DNA from: Caballeronia sp. dw_19
Lineage (GTDB): Bacteria; Pseudomonadota; Gammaproteobacteria; Burkholderiales; Burkholderiaceae
Length of the DNA: 64,000 nt
Direction of reading: 5' to 3'
NCBI RefSeq assembly: GCF_018449515.1
Contig: NZ_JAAVUQ010000007.1
Location: forward strand, 275,165-339,164
Numbering within the stretch: position 1 is the first letter of the stretch; each line of letters opens with the position of its first letter. Of this stretch, positions 9,305 through 18,955 are shown in pieces. Below the pieces are notes generated by a model that had not been told where the DNA came from, searched no databases, and worked only from the letters and a program-made list of their open reading frames with translations. The translations under genes and the position numbers were made by a program.

Positions 9305-10251
9305 GGCTTGGTCACTCCCGCCGTGCCTTCATACGGATGATGCTCGCGCCAGTGCCGCGCAATATCGACCCGCCGTGTCACCCATACACGATCATATTGC
9401 TCGATGTGATCCAGGAAACGCTGCAGCGCACGGAAGCGTCCCGGGCGGCCCAGCAACCGGCAATGCATGCCGATGGACAACATTTTCGGCGCGTCGCTGC
9501 CTTCTTCGTAGAGCACGTCGAACGCGTCGCGCAAGTAGGTGAAAAACTGCTCCGCCGTGTTGAAACCTTGCGGCGTGGCAAAACGCATGTCGTTGGTGTC
9601 GAGCGTGTACGGCACGATCAGTTGCGGCACCTTCGCGCCGCCGCTGACCTCCACGTCCATCCAGAACGGCAGGTCGTCGCCGTAATAATCCGAGTCGTAC
9701 AGAAAACCGCCATGCTCCGCGACCAGCCGGTGCGTGTTCGGACTGTCGCGCCCTGTGTACCAGCCGAGCGGCCGCACGCCCGTCCCGCGTTCAATGGCCT
9801 CCATGCCGAGCCGCATGTGCTCCGCTTCCTTCTCCGGCGACATGTCCTGATAGTGAATCCATCTGTACCCATGACACGCGATCTCATGCCCCAATTCGAC
9901 GAACGCGCGCCCGAGATCCGGGTGACGCTCGATCGCCATGCCCACGCCGAACACGGTAAGCGGCAAGCCCCGTTTTTCGAACTCGCGAAGGATGCGCCAG
10001 ACGCCGGCACGCGAGCCGTATTCGTAGATGGATTCCATGCTCATGTGACGAGACGGATACGCAGCCGCGCCCACGATCTCCGACAGGAACTGTTCCGACG
10101 CCGGGTCGCCATGAAGTACGCAATTTTCCCCGCCTTCCTCGTAATTCAGCACGAATTGCACTGCAATGCGTGCGTCCCCGGGCCAATTCGGCTGCACGGG
10201 GTACCGGCCGTAGCCGATCAGGTCGCGTGGGTACTTCGATTCATTCGACAT
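9301..10251 (-). CDS. puuE: Allantoinase PuuE (polysaccharide-deacetylase fold)
   Basis: A 316-residue allantoinase of the PuuE type, hydrolysing allantoin to allantoate without sequence relation to the amidohydrolase-type AllB. Visible family segments are YPRDLIGYGRYP at the N-terminus, VLNYEEGGENC near 39-49, the NodB-like core GHEIACHGYRWIHYQ and GWYTGRDSPNT. The ATG at 10251 gives the standard MSNESKYPRDL start; an in-frame start at 10287 adds 12 unlikely residues. It is the first gene of the minus-strand ureide operon puuE-uraD-alc-allA, with a 150-base gap to the racemase gene upstream. Confidence 0.95.
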   Translation of the reverse strand: MSNESKYPRDLIGYGRYPVQPNWPGDARIAVQFVLNYEEGGENCVLHGDPASEQFLSEIVGAAAYPSRHMSMESIYEYGSRAGVWRILREFEKRGLPLTVFGVGMAIERHPDLGRAFVELGHEIACHGYRWIHYQDMSPEKEAEHMRLGMEAIERGTGVRPLGWYTGRDSPNTHRLVAEHGGFLYDSDYYGDDLPFWMDVEVSGGAKVPQLIVPYTLDTNDMRFATPQGFNTAEQFFTYLRDAFDVLYEEGSDAPKMLSIGMHCRLLGRPGRFRALQRFLDHIEQYDRVWVTRRVDIARHWREHHPYEGTAGVTKP

Positions 10252-10403
10252 GGCTGGATGAGTGCGTGGAAGTCGATGGAGCCGCACACGGTTACAGACT
10301 TACAGACCCGCGCGACGATGGGTCAGTTTAGCGAAAACGCATCGTCACGCCCATATTCATACGCAGATATTGCGGGTCAGGCGAGATGTATGGTCCAGGC
10401 GTT

Positions 10404-11147
10404 TTATTGGGGTTTGCCTGGGCTATAAGCGGCTAGCGCGCCGTCATATTGCTTCGCTAGCGGGCGTGCATAGTCGCCGCGTTTCGACGTTCGCAGCTTT
10501 AGCGCAATCAGCGCTTCCGCCCATTTCACCGCGGTCGTTACGCCCTCGATGACCGGCGCGCCGATCGCATCTTCAATCTCGTGGCAAAACTCGGCCATGC
10601 CTGCGCAGCCCAGGACGATCGACTCCGCATCGTCTTCCGCCAAGGCCTTTCGACACTCTTCTATGATGATCGAGCGCGCCCTGGACCCGGGGATATCCAG
10701 GTCCAGCACCGCTACGTCGGTTGCACGGACGTTCTTGCAGAAACGCTTCATGCCGTAGCGCTCCGCCAGATGCCAGGACATCGTGCAGGTGCGCTTCAAG
10801 GTTGTCACCACGCTGAAACTCGGCGCTATGACGCTTGCCGCATGCATTGCCGCTTCCGCTATGCCGATGACCGGGCCTCTGGACAATTCTCTGGCCGCAT
10901 ATAACGCGGGGTCGCCGAAGCAGGCTATGACATACCCGTCCATGCCCTCTTTCTCACCCTTCTCAATCTCCTGCAGTAAGGCTAGCGATGCAAGCGCTTC
11001 GTCGTAGTAACCCTCGATAGAGGGCGGGCCCATTGAAGCACTTACGGAGATGATCTCCGTTCCTGTTGACGCTACTTCCCGGGCACAACGGTCCATCGCC
11101 AACGTCATGCGTTCCGTTGTGTTCGGGTTGATCAGCTTGATGCGCAT
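10404..11147 (-). CDS. Asp/Glu/hydantoin racemase family protein, probable allantoin racemase
   Basis: A 247-residue cofactor-independent racemase of the Asp/Glu/hydantoin superfamily. It begins MRIKLINPNTT, as HpxA/HyuE-type proteins do, and has the two catalytic cysteines in C76-F-G-D and G-C181-A-G-M. Allantoin racemase interconverts R- and S-allantoin so that a stereospecific allantoinase can use both. The position between the permease and PuuE supports allantoin as substrate; hydantoin racemase is the alternative. Confidence 0.85.
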   Translation of the reverse strand: MRIKLINPNTTERMTLAMDRCAREVASTGTEIISVSASMGPPSIEGYYDEALASLALLQEIEKGEKEGMDGYVIACFGDPALYAARELSRGPVIGIAEAAMHAASVIAPSFSVVTTLKRTCTMSWHLAERYGMKRFCKNVRATDVAVLDLDIPGSRARSIIIEECRKALAEDDAESIVLGCAGMAEFCHEIEDAIGAPVIEGVTTAVKWAEALIALKLRTSKRGDYARPLAKQYDGALAAYSPGKPQ

Positions 11148-11294
11148 TTGGTTCTTCCTTTATTTCCTGCAAGCGCCATTTTATTCGGATTACATAGTAT
11201 TTATACAAACCCTTGCTTGCATTGTTGCTCGCAGTCGCCATCGCATCCCGGGAATCCCTGATGCGATGGCCCGCCTGTCGACCCACTTGTGCTC

Positions 11295-12809
11295 CTAAGC
11301 GAAATTCGATACCGAGTTCTTGTCCGCGATGATCCTGTAGAACAGCGCACCTAATCCCGCGCCTATGAACCACGAGAAGTTACCGGCGCCTTCAAGGGAC
11401 GGCAGCATCACGCAGGCCACGGCGATGGCCGCCGCCGGCAGCAACGCACCCACCGCGCGCCAGTTCACGCCGTTGCTATACCAGTAGCGCCCCGTTTCCG
11501 AGGTCGTGTACAACTCCTCGACCTTGAACTTGCCACGCTTCATCAGGTAGAAATCCACGATCAGCACGCCATACAATGGACCGATGAAACTGCCGAGCAC
11601 ATCGAGCGTGTAGTGGATCACCGCAGGGTTGTTGAAGAGGTTCCACGGCGTGATGAAGATCGATGCCACCGCGGCCATCATCCCGCCCATCCGCCAACTG
11701 ATCAGGCGCGGCGCGACGTTCGAAAAATCAAAAGCCGGTGACACGAAATTCGCCACAATGTTGATACCAATGGTCGCTATCGTGAAAGTCAGCGCGCCCA
11801 GGATCACCGCCGTCGGCTGATCGATACGCCCTACCGTTTCTACAGGGTCCGTGATCAACTGGCCAAAGACCGGCAAGGTCGCGGCAGTCGTCACAACCGT
11901 CACCAGCGAGAACGCCAGGAAGTTGACCGGCAAGCCCCAGAAGTTGCCGCGCTTCACGCTCTTGAAACTCTGGCAGTAACGCGAGAAGTCGCCGAAATTC
12001 AACATCGGACCGGAGAAGTACGAGACCACCAGGGATATGGCCGTGATCATGACCGGCACGACTTCCAGACCGTGGTACTTCACGCCGCCCAGGTTCAGGC
12101 CAATGTTGCGCCAGCCCGCACGCCACACCATGTAACCAGCCAAAATGAACATCACCACGTAGACCGCCGGACCCGCGAAGTCGATGAACTTCTTGATCAT
12201 CTCCATCCCGCGCCAGAACACCACGGCCTGCAACACCCACAACAGCATGAACCCGGCCCAGCCCACTGCCGACAACCCGGCGAAACCGTATTTGTGGACA
12301 TCGGCATAAGGCATCCATTGGGGCATGAATTTCAGCACCACGATCACCAGCGCACTCGATGCCAGGAAGGTCTGGATTCCATACCATGCCACTGCGATCA
12401 AGCCACGAATCACAGCGGGAAGGTTCGCCCCCAGCACGCCGAAAGTCACGCGGCATGCCACCGGATACGGAACGCCCGCCTGCTGGCTCGGCTTGGCGAT
12501 GAGGTTGCACAGCAAATTCACAATGCCGATTCCAACAAGTAATGAAACCAGCACCTGCCAACTCGTCAGCCCCAACGCAAACAAGCTCCCCGCGAACACG
12601 TAACCACCCACGCTATGCACGTCGGACATCCAGAACGCAAAGATGTTGTACGCACTCCATGTCTGGTGTTTGAGCGGCGCAAGGTCATCGTTATAGAGCC
12701 GGTCGCTGTATCCGGCCGGATGGTCAGGATCCCTACCTGAATCACTGCCGGAATCGTTGCCGTAGGAAGGTATTGCCGCACTACCCGGGGTCGCACTTAA
12801 CTGAACCAT
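11295..12809 (-). CDS. NCS1-family allantoin/hydantoin-type permease
   Basis: A 504-residue inner-membrane transporter of the nucleobase:cation symporter-1 family with about 12 hydrophobic segments. Typical motifs include NDDLAPLKHQTWSAYNIFAFWMSD at the first helix and ISLVVSYFSGPMLNFGDFSRY centrally; these resemble PucI/HyuP-type allantoin or hydantoin carriers. The ATG at 12809 has AAGGAG just upstream; the frame stays open to 12899 but that extension is not family-like. It is 147 bases upstream of the racemase gene, so the pair likely handles imported racemic allantoin. Confidence 0.88.
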   Translation of the reverse strand: MVQLSATPGSAAIPSYGNDSGSDSGRDPDHPAGYSDRLYNDDLAPLKHQTWSAYNIFAFWMSDVHSVGGYVFAGSLFALGLTSWQVLVSLLVGIGIVNLLCNLIAKPSQQAGVPYPVACRVTFGVLGANLPAVIRGLIAVAWYGIQTFLASSALVIVVLKFMPQWMPYADVHKYGFAGLSAVGWAGFMLLWVLQAVVFWRGMEMIKKFIDFAGPAVYVVMFILAGYMVWRAGWRNIGLNLGGVKYHGLEVVPVMITAISLVVSYFSGPMLNFGDFSRYCQSFKSVKRGNFWGLPVNFLAFSLVTVVTTAATLPVFGQLITDPVETVGRIDQPTAVILGALTFTIATIGINIVANFVSPAFDFSNVAPRLISWRMGGMMAAVASIFITPWNLFNNPAVIHYTLDVLGSFIGPLYGVLIVDFYLMKRGKFKVEELYTTSETGRYWYSNGVNWRAVGALLPAAAIAVACVMLPSLEGAGNFSWFIGAGLGALFYRIIADKNSVSNFA

Positions 12810-12855
12810 GACTTCTCCTTGAATGAGCTCGGCAATCAAGCCGCAAATAGTCGAC

Positions 12856-12876
12856 TTCGTATAGCTTTCGTATAGC
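12856..12876 (-). promoter_or_regulatory. Direct repeat TTCGTATAGC x2, one helical turn apart
   Basis: Two identical copies of TTCGTATAGC start at 12856 and 12867, so their period is 11 bases, about one DNA turn. They lie 47-67 bases upstream of the permease ATG, where a regulator bound on one DNA face would meet RNA polymerase. The binding protein is unknown; the adjacent GntR regulator is a candidate, although GntR sites are usually inverted repeats. Confidence 0.35.
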
Positions 12877-13034
12877 AATACGCACCGTCGCGTGGTCAAC
12901 GCGCAGCGCTTTCTTGTCGGTATGGGCTAGCCGTCCTGCAGCCGCGGGCGAACCCGCGACCAGACACAATTCATCCACTCGGCACGCGCAATAACGCGCA
13001 TGCGTCCACGGAAAAGGCATGGTGAAAACCACAC

Positions 13035-13049
13035 GTTCATTGAATGAAC
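13035..13049. promoter_or_regulatory. Perfect 15-bp palindrome GTTCATT-G-AATGAAC
   Basis: Seven-base arms around a central G, 112 bases past the gntR stop and about 230 bases before the permease ATG. It could be an operator for permease control or a weak transcript-end hairpin for gntR. There is no U-run directly following on the minus strand. Confidence 0.35.
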
Positions 13050-13160
13050 ACGGGCTTTTTAAATTCGTTCGGCTTTCAGATATTGGTAGTGTTGGTGGTA
13101 CTGGTATTGCGTCGCGCCCGGAGAATGGTCGCGCGGTGTTGCTGAAAATCAGGCCTGCAG

Positions 13161-13919
13161 TCAGGCGCTTTTATCGCGCTCACTTACCTTTGGCTTCGAA
13201 AAGACTTCACGTAAATCGACCGCGCCGCGTGCGGGCCGGTCCAGCATCTTCAGTTCGACTTCCTGCAAGTGGCGCGCCATCAGTTCGGCGGCCTTGGGAC
13301 CGTCGCCCGCATCGAGCGCGGCCAGGATATGTTCGTGATCTTCAAAGCTGCACGAGCTTTTTCCAAGCGACTCATACAGCGCCGATATCAGCGTGGAGCG
13401 CGCCACCAGCCCCGACAAGCATTCGCACAACACGGTGTTGCCGGTGAGTTGCGCAAGCTCTGTGTGGAACTCGCCGGACAGCCGTATCCATGACGAAAAA
13501 TCGTGGCTCTCATAGGCCTTGCGTTCACGTCCGATCGTTGCGCTGATCGACTTGAGCCGGCGCGTGCCATGCCCGGTACAGATCCGCTCGACGACCGCCA
13601 TTTCGATGATTCGCCGCATCTCGAACACTTCGTGCACTTCCTGCACCGAAGGGCTAGCGACGAACGCGCCACGGTTCGGTTCGAGGTCGACCAGCCGTTC
13701 GCTCGCGAGTTGCGCCAGCGCCAGGCGCACAGTCCCGCGCTTTACGTCAAATACTTCGCATAACTGTGCTTCTGTCAGCTTCGCGCCTGGAGCTAGGCGG
13801 TGTTCGAGAATGGCGTCGCGAATATTCGCCGCAATCGACTCCGCCGTCGCGGCCGCGACCGAAGCCGCAGTGCCAATGACGCTTACCTTCGACAAATCTT
13901 TCAATTTCGATTCGGACAT
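13161..13919 (-). CDS. GntR-family regulator, FadR/FCD subfamily
   Basis: A 252-residue regulator with an N-terminal winged helix (about residues 25-90, with KLTEAQLCEVFDVKRGTVR as the recognition part) and a C-terminal all-helical FCD ligand domain. The metal-coordinating pattern FHTELAQLTGN near 150 and DHEHILAALDAGD near 195 is visible. FCD regulators typically repress nearby catabolic genes until a carboxylate metabolite binds. The neighbouring permease, racemase and ureide genes suggest allantoate, ureidoglycolate or glyoxylate as effector, which is inference. Confidence 0.9.
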   Translation of the reverse strand: MSESKLKDLSKVSVIGTAASVAAATAESIAANIRDAILEHRLAPGAKLTEAQLCEVFDVKRGTVRLALAQLASERLVDLEPNRGAFVASPSVQEVHEVFEMRRIIEMAVVERICTGHGTRRLKSISATIGRERKAYESHDFSSWIRLSGEFHTELAQLTGNTVLCECLSGLVARSTLISALYESLGKSSCSFEDHEHILAALDAGDGPKAAELMARHLQEVELKMLDRPARGAVDLREVFSKPKVSERDKSA

Positions 13920-13943
13920 AGTCGTGTTCGCTCTATGTGATAC

Positions 13944-13971
13944 ATCTTATGACAGACATAAAAACTGTCAA
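13944..13971 (-). promoter_or_regulatory. Sigma-70-like promoter of gntR with embedded dyad
   Basis: On the minus strand -35 TTGACA (13966-13971) and -10 TAAGAT (13944-13949) are separated by 16 bases, 25 bases upstream of the gntR ATG. A dyad TTATG-N5-CATAA (13947-13961) lies between and over these elements, the expected place for autorepression by the GntR protein. Confidence 0.55.
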
Positions 13972-14152
13972 CAATTTCAGATAAATTTTTTCACTATGGA
14001 CCGCAATTTTCCCAAGCCTGTTGCTCTGAACCTTGCCATACAAGGGTTTTGGCTAATTATCTAAGCGAATAAAACCAAATTTGGCGGTGTTTTTGTTGAC
14101 AATCCAATGCACGTTATTCGTGCGAACACGCTCAAAAGCGGTGCGCCGAACG

Positions 14153-14177
14153 AAAAAAAAGCGCCCTTGCGGGCGCT
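14153..14177 (-). terminator. Rho-independent terminator for the ldcA operon
   Basis: Read on the minus strand, a GC-rich stem GAGCGCCC/GGGCGCT with a short loop is followed directly by eight U residues. It lies 23 bases past the ldcA stop. Confidence 0.85.
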
Positions 14178-14199
14178 CGTTCGAATTGCGTGAAACCTG

Positions 14200-15126
14200 C
14201 TATGCCAAGTAGGGATAGTCAGAAAGCTTCATTTCAAATCCATGCGACCGCGCCACCAGATGCGCAGTCGCACCGAACGGCAGCGTCAGCAATTCGGGCA
14301 CGTGCCCGAATTGCAATCCTGTCACAACGGGAATTCGGATCACCGACCTGACTTGTTCGAGCATCGTCTCGAACGTATAGCCGTTGTCGTACTCCGACAG
14401 CCTTCCGCCCGTGAATTCGCCCAGCACCAGTGCCTGCTGCCGCGCGAGAATCCCCGACTGGTGCAACTGGTAAATCATGCGTTCAACACGATAAGGATGC
14501 TCGTTCACATCTTCGATGAACAGGATCCCCCCCTCCACCGGCGGCATGTACCGCGTGCCGATCAACGACGCAATAATCGCCAGATTGCCACCCCACAACA
14601 TGCCGGTGACATCGACGGACTGGACCTGCGGCACATGGCTCGTCACCTTGAACGACGAGTGCGTGATCGCATTCCAGAAATGCTCCATCGTGAACGCGCT
14701 CGGCTCTTCCGCGCCGAAATCAGCAGCCAGCATCGGGCCGCCAAAGCTTTTCACGCCGGCCAGCGCGTACAGCGCCAACTGGATCGCGGTGAAGTCGCTA
14801 TGGCCCACAATCGCTATCGGCTGGTCCTGCAAGCGGCGCTGCAGGCCCTCGTAGTCCAGGCCATGAAGAATGCGTGTAGCACCGTAACCGCCGCGCACCG
14901 CCAATACGATGTCAGGCAGAGGACGCGCCGGATCGGCAAGCCGGTTCAGGTCCGCGGCACGTTCGCCGTCGGTGCCGCCGAAGCGTTGGTAACGACGGTG
15001 CGCCGCCGACCCGTTTTCCAGCCGATGCCCTTGCGCGCGCAGGCGTTCCATCGCGCGCCCAACCACTTCAGAGTCGGGGTAACCCGAAGGTGCGACGAGA
15101 TCGATGGTACGTGCCGGATGGGTCAT
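14200..15126 (-). CDS. ldcA: LD-carboxypeptidase (muramoyltetrapeptide carboxypeptidase, S66)
   Basis: A 308-residue S66 serine peptidase that removes the terminal D-Ala from murein tetrapeptides in the cytoplasm during peptidoglycan recycling. The nucleophile Ser110 is in VGHSDFTA, the N-terminal half has LAVRGGYGATRIL, and FIEDVNEHPYRVERM and QFGHVPE supply the family's Glu and His. It is last in a three-gene operon, its ATG overlapping the tadA stop by 4 bases. Free D-Ala release here is thematically close to the D-Ala-D-Ala system encoded upstream on the same strand. Confidence 0.93.
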   Translation of the reverse strand: MTHPARTIDLVAPSGYPDSEVVGRAMERLRAQGHRLENGSAAHRRYQRFGGTDGERAADLNRLADPARPLPDIVLAVRGGYGATRILHGLDYEGLQRRLQDQPIAIVGHSDFTAIQLALYALAGVKSFGGPMLAADFGAEEPSAFTMEHFWNAITHSSFKVTSHVPQVQSVDVTGMLWGGNLAIIASLIGTRYMPPVEGGILFIEDVNEHPYRVERMIYQLHQSGILARQQALVLGEFTGGRLSEYDNGYTFETMLEQVRSVIRIPVVTGLQFGHVPELLTLPFGATAHLVARSHGFEMKLSDYPYLA

Positions 15127-15689
15127 GAGCGAATGGAAAGTGGATCGATGGAATCGGGTAGTACGGCGTTGCGGGCATCGCGCGCCTCACGCGCCGCGCG
15201 CCGGCGTTCAGCGAAAAAGCTGCGCAGCGCGTCGGCACATTCGTCGCCGAGCACCCCGCCCGTAACGCTTGTGTGGTGGTTCAGATTACCGATGGCAAAT
15301 GCGTCGACAACGCTCCCGCACGCGCCCGTCTTCGGATCGTGCGCGCCGAACACCACGCGCGCAATCCGCGCGTGCATGATCGCGCCGGCGCACATGATGC
15401 AGGGTTCAAGCGTGACGTAGAGTTCGCAGCCCGGCAACCGGTAGTTTTCAAGCGCCAGGGACCCCGCGCGCAACGCAGCCATTTCGGCGTGCGCCGACGG
15501 ATCATGAGCACCGATCGGATGATTGAAGCCGGTTGCAATGACTTCATCGCCGCGAACCAGAACCGCGCCGACCGGCACTTCGCCCAACGCACGCGCTTGC
15601 TCCGCGGCAGCTTGCGCGAGCGCCATGAAACGGCGGTCGCGTTCTGCGGCGGCCGTCGAGGCGAGATCGGTTGCGGGCGTGAGGGTCAC
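15123..15689 (-). CDS. tadA: tRNA-specific adenosine deaminase
   Basis: A 188-residue zinc deaminase that converts A34 to inosine in tRNA-Arg(ACG). The HAE motif at 67-69 (Glu69 is the proton shuttle) and PCIMC at 96-100 form the zinc site; VPVGAVLV and GAHDPKTGACGSVVD are TadA-typical. The C-terminus has an Arg-rich tail, normal for this group. It overlaps its neighbours by 4 bases on each side (DUF1992 gene upstream, ldcA downstream), showing a tight operon. Confidence 0.95.
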   Translation of the reverse strand: MTLTPATDLASTAAAERDRRFMALAQAAAEQARALGEVPVGAVLVRGDEVIATGFNHPIGAHDPSAHAEMAALRAGSLALENYRLPGCELYVTLEPCIMCAGAIMHARIARVVFGAHDPKTGACGSVVDAFAIGNLNHHTSVTGGVLGDECADALRSFFAERRRAAREARDARNAVLPDSIDPLSIRS

Positions 15690-16096
15690 TTTTCAGTGGC
15701 CTCGGCTTGTGCATTCCTGTCGCTCTCCGAGAGACGCTCGGACAAACGTTCGGCAATGCGCCGCCGGTATTCAAGCGGCACGACAGTGCTGCTGCCGCGC
15801 AAGGATTCCAGCGCCATATCGAGCGCCAGCATCTTCGCTTGCAGCTTGCGGCGGGTAGCTGGATCTTCGGTGCTGCCCGCTTCGTGTTGCAAATCGCGAA
15901 GCGCGCGCAAATGTTCGACAGCAGGCGGCACGAAACCGGCATTTTTCATAATGCGGTTGGCAACGCGGACTTCCTCGGGGACCAAGGCGTCGTCGTCGAG
16001 CTCGAGCGGCTCGCCCGCGCCGGGCAGATTGTCGAATTCGCCGCGCGCGGCAGCGGCCGAAATTCGCTGTTCGACCAGGGCATCTAGCAGTTTCAT
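15686..16096 (-). CDS. DnaJ-C28-like conserved-domain (DUF1992) protein
   Basis: A 136-residue protein with the DUF1992/DnaJ homologue subfamily C member 28 conserved domain: LVEQRISAAAARGEFDNLPGAGEPL near residues 7-31, then VPEEVRVANRIMKNAGFVPP. There is no J domain or membrane segment. The C-terminal third is charged and helical. Function is unknown. It is first in the operon with tadA and ldcA, with a 4-base overlap. Confidence 0.85.
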   Translation of the reverse strand: MKLLDALVEQRISAAAARGEFDNLPGAGEPLELDDDALVPEEVRVANRIMKNAGFVPPAVEHLRALRDLQHEAGSTEDPATRRKLQAKMLALDMALESLRGSSTVVPLEYRRRIAERLSERLSESDRNAQAEATEK

Positions 16097-16366
16097 CGGC
16101 GTTTTAGGTGCCGGCGACCGGTCTGTCGAACGTTTGACGAGGAACGTTATCGAGCAGCAGGATCAAGCCGGACTGTCACGTTTTGAGGGTTGCGCTTCGC
16201 GGCGTCATTCACGTTCAACGGTTCAACGCGCCGCCGGCTGCGTGGGAAGCCGGGTGAGCGATCCCGGCGCAACGCGCTTCGGGGATGCCTACTAGCAAGT
16301 TGGCATTCTATCAGGCGGCCCACGCACGGGCGGTTCACGCCCGGCAGAGCACCTTACAAAGCTGGA

Positions 16367-17127
16367 CTAGGCCAGATCGATGGCCTTGCGTCGATAACCT
16401 TCCGTAGCAAGCAACAGGCTTCGTGTGTATTCATGCGCCACGTTTTGCTCGCGGACGGCTTCAATGGAAAGCTGCTCCACGATCTCGCCATCGCGCATCA
16501 CCGCGACCCGCTGGCATAAAAAACCAACCACCGCCATGTTGTGACTGACGAGGATCATCGTGAGATGGCGTTCGCGATGCAGCCGCCGCAGCAGGTTCAG
16601 GATTTCGGCCTGCACGGACACGTCGAGCGCGGAAGTCGGCTCGTCGAGCAGCAGCACGCGTGGCTCCACGATCAACGCCCGCGCAATCGCCACACGCTGG
16701 CGCTGCCCGCCCGACAACTGATGCGCATACCGGAACCGGAACGCGGGCCCGAGGCCGACCTCCCGCAAGGCGTCGAGAATGCGGGCATCGTGGCGATCCA
16801 TGCGATTGATGGTGAGCGGCTCCCGCAGCGTCTGGTCCACGGTGAAGCGCGGATACAGCGATCCGTACGGGTCCTGGAACACCATCTGCACTTCGCGCCT
16901 GAACGCGCGGTCGATGTGTCTGCCGAGCGTGTGACGACCAATCCGCATTGATCCGCTGGCGATGGGTACGAGCCCGGTCAGCGCGCGAAGCACGGTGGAT
17001 TTGCCGGAACCCGATTCCCCGACAAGCCCGAACACCTCCCCTTCGCCGACATGAAACGTCGCCGAGCGAACTGCATCGGCGAAACCGGTTTTCGTTTTGA
17101 AGCGTACCTGTACCTCGTTTGCTTCGA

Positions 17128-17131
<4 letters not shown>
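16367..17131 (-). CDS. ddpF: Dipeptide ABC transporter ATP-binding protein, DdpF/OppF type
   Basis: A 254-residue ATPase with Walker A GESGSGKS, signature LSGGQRQR, Walker [12 protein letters not shown] and switch histidine in VSHNMAVV. It is the second of two ATPases that power the adjacent permeases. The ATG at 17131 overlaps the ddpD stop by 4 bases (ATGA); the open frame reaches 17314 but would overlap ddpD deeply. The short C-terminal oligopeptide-type extension lacks a clear cysteine cluster. The gene order matches E. coli ddpXABCDF, which supports D-Ala-D-Ala import. The symbol rests on that synteny. Confidence 0.85.
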
Positions 17132-17988
<857 letters not shown>

Positions 17989-17989
17989 G

Positions 17990-18937
17990 TCAGCTTCCTT
18001 GACGAGGGTCGAAGACATCGCGAAGACCATCGCCGAGCAGGTTGAACGCAAGACTCACGAGCAGGATGGCGATGCCAGGGATGGTTGCGACCCACCACGC
18101 GTCGAGCAGCACGCCGCGCCCCGACGCCACCATGAAACCCCACTCCGGACTCGGTGGCTGCGCACCGAGTCCGAGAAAACCAAGCCCGGCGACCGTCAGG
18201 ATAATGCCGGCCATGTCGAGCGTCGCGCGTACGATCACCGACGACGAACACAGCGGCACGATATAACGCAGCAAAATCCGCATGGACGACGCCCCTTGCA
18301 AGCGCGCCACGTGGATGAAATCGGCCTGCACTAGGCGCAGTGTTTCGGCGCGCGCGAGCCGCGCATACGGCGGCCACGCGGTGATCGAGATCGCGATCAC
18401 CGCATTGATCACGCCCGGCCCAAGCGCCGCCGCGAATGCAAGCGCAAGCACGATCTTCGGGAACGCGAGTGCGATATCGGTCAGGCGCATCAGGACGGTA
18501 TCGACGAAACCGCCGCAGAAACCCGCCGTTGTTCCAATCAGCAAACCCACCGGTACGACCAGCACCACAACCAGGATGGCGATGCTCAACGTCAGACGCG
18601 AGCCGATCACGAGCCTCGCGAGAATGTCACGGCCAAGTTGATCCGTGCCGAACCAGTGCGACGGAGAACCGGGCGGCAAAAGGCGGTCGCTGAGCACTTG
18701 CTGCAACGGATCATGCAGCGGCAATAACGGCCCGATTGCGGCGAACACAATCATCAGTGTCAGGATCAGCAGCCCGAACATGCTTAGAGGGTTGCTCGCG
18801 AAACGCCGCCAGCGGCGGTACGCCAAACCCAACGCGGCCTGCCTGCGCGACGCCGGCGTATCCGTGAGAAGCCACGCACGCCACCCTTGGCGTACTGGCT
18901 TCATCGTGTGAGTGGAATTGTCGGTGGATGGAAGCAC
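17990..18937 (-). CDS. ddpC: Dipeptide ABC transporter permease, DdpC/DppC type
   Basis: A 315-residue inner-membrane permease with the DppC signature HWFGTDQLGRDILARL after the first helix and five further helices. The ATPase-docking EAA loop AETLRLVQADFIHVARLQGAS and the C-terminal PSPEWGFM...IPGIAILLVSLAFNLLGDGLRD are typical. The start used is GTG at 18937 with AAAGG upstream; ATG at 18904 is the alternative and removes 11 residues. It is 18 bases downstream of the partner permease. Confidence 0.87.
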   Translation of the reverse strand: MLPSTDNSTHTMKPVRQGWRAWLLTDTPASRRQAALGLAYRRWRRFASNPLSMFGLLILTLMIVFAAIGPLLPLHDPLQQVLSDRLLPPGSPSHWFGTDQLGRDILARLVIGSRLTLSIAILVVVLVVPVGLLIGTTAGFCGGFVDTVLMRLTDIALAFPKIVLALAFAAALGPGVINAVIAISITAWPPYARLARAETLRLVQADFIHVARLQGASSMRILLRYIVPLCSSSVIVRATLDMAGIILTVAGLGFLGLGAQPPSPEWGFMVASGRGVLLDAWWVATIPGIAILLVSLAFNLLGDGLRDVFDPRQGS

Positions 18938-18955
18938 GTCATGAACCTTTGGCTG

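Larger units (their letters stand above)
12810..13160. other. Leader region between GntR gene and NCS1 permease gene
   Basis: 351 bases without a supported gene, presumably holding the permease promoter. It contains a 10-bp direct repeat with an 11-bp period (12856-12876), a stem CGCGGG/CCCGCG with a CGAA loop (12943-12958) and a perfect 15-bp palindrome (13035-13049). The palindrome could be an operator or an end-of-gene hairpin for gntR. Confidence 0.5.

Noticed and set aside
14242..15420. 392-codon plus-strand frame opposite ldcA and tadA
   Set aside because: Shadow of two genes with intact catalytic motifs.
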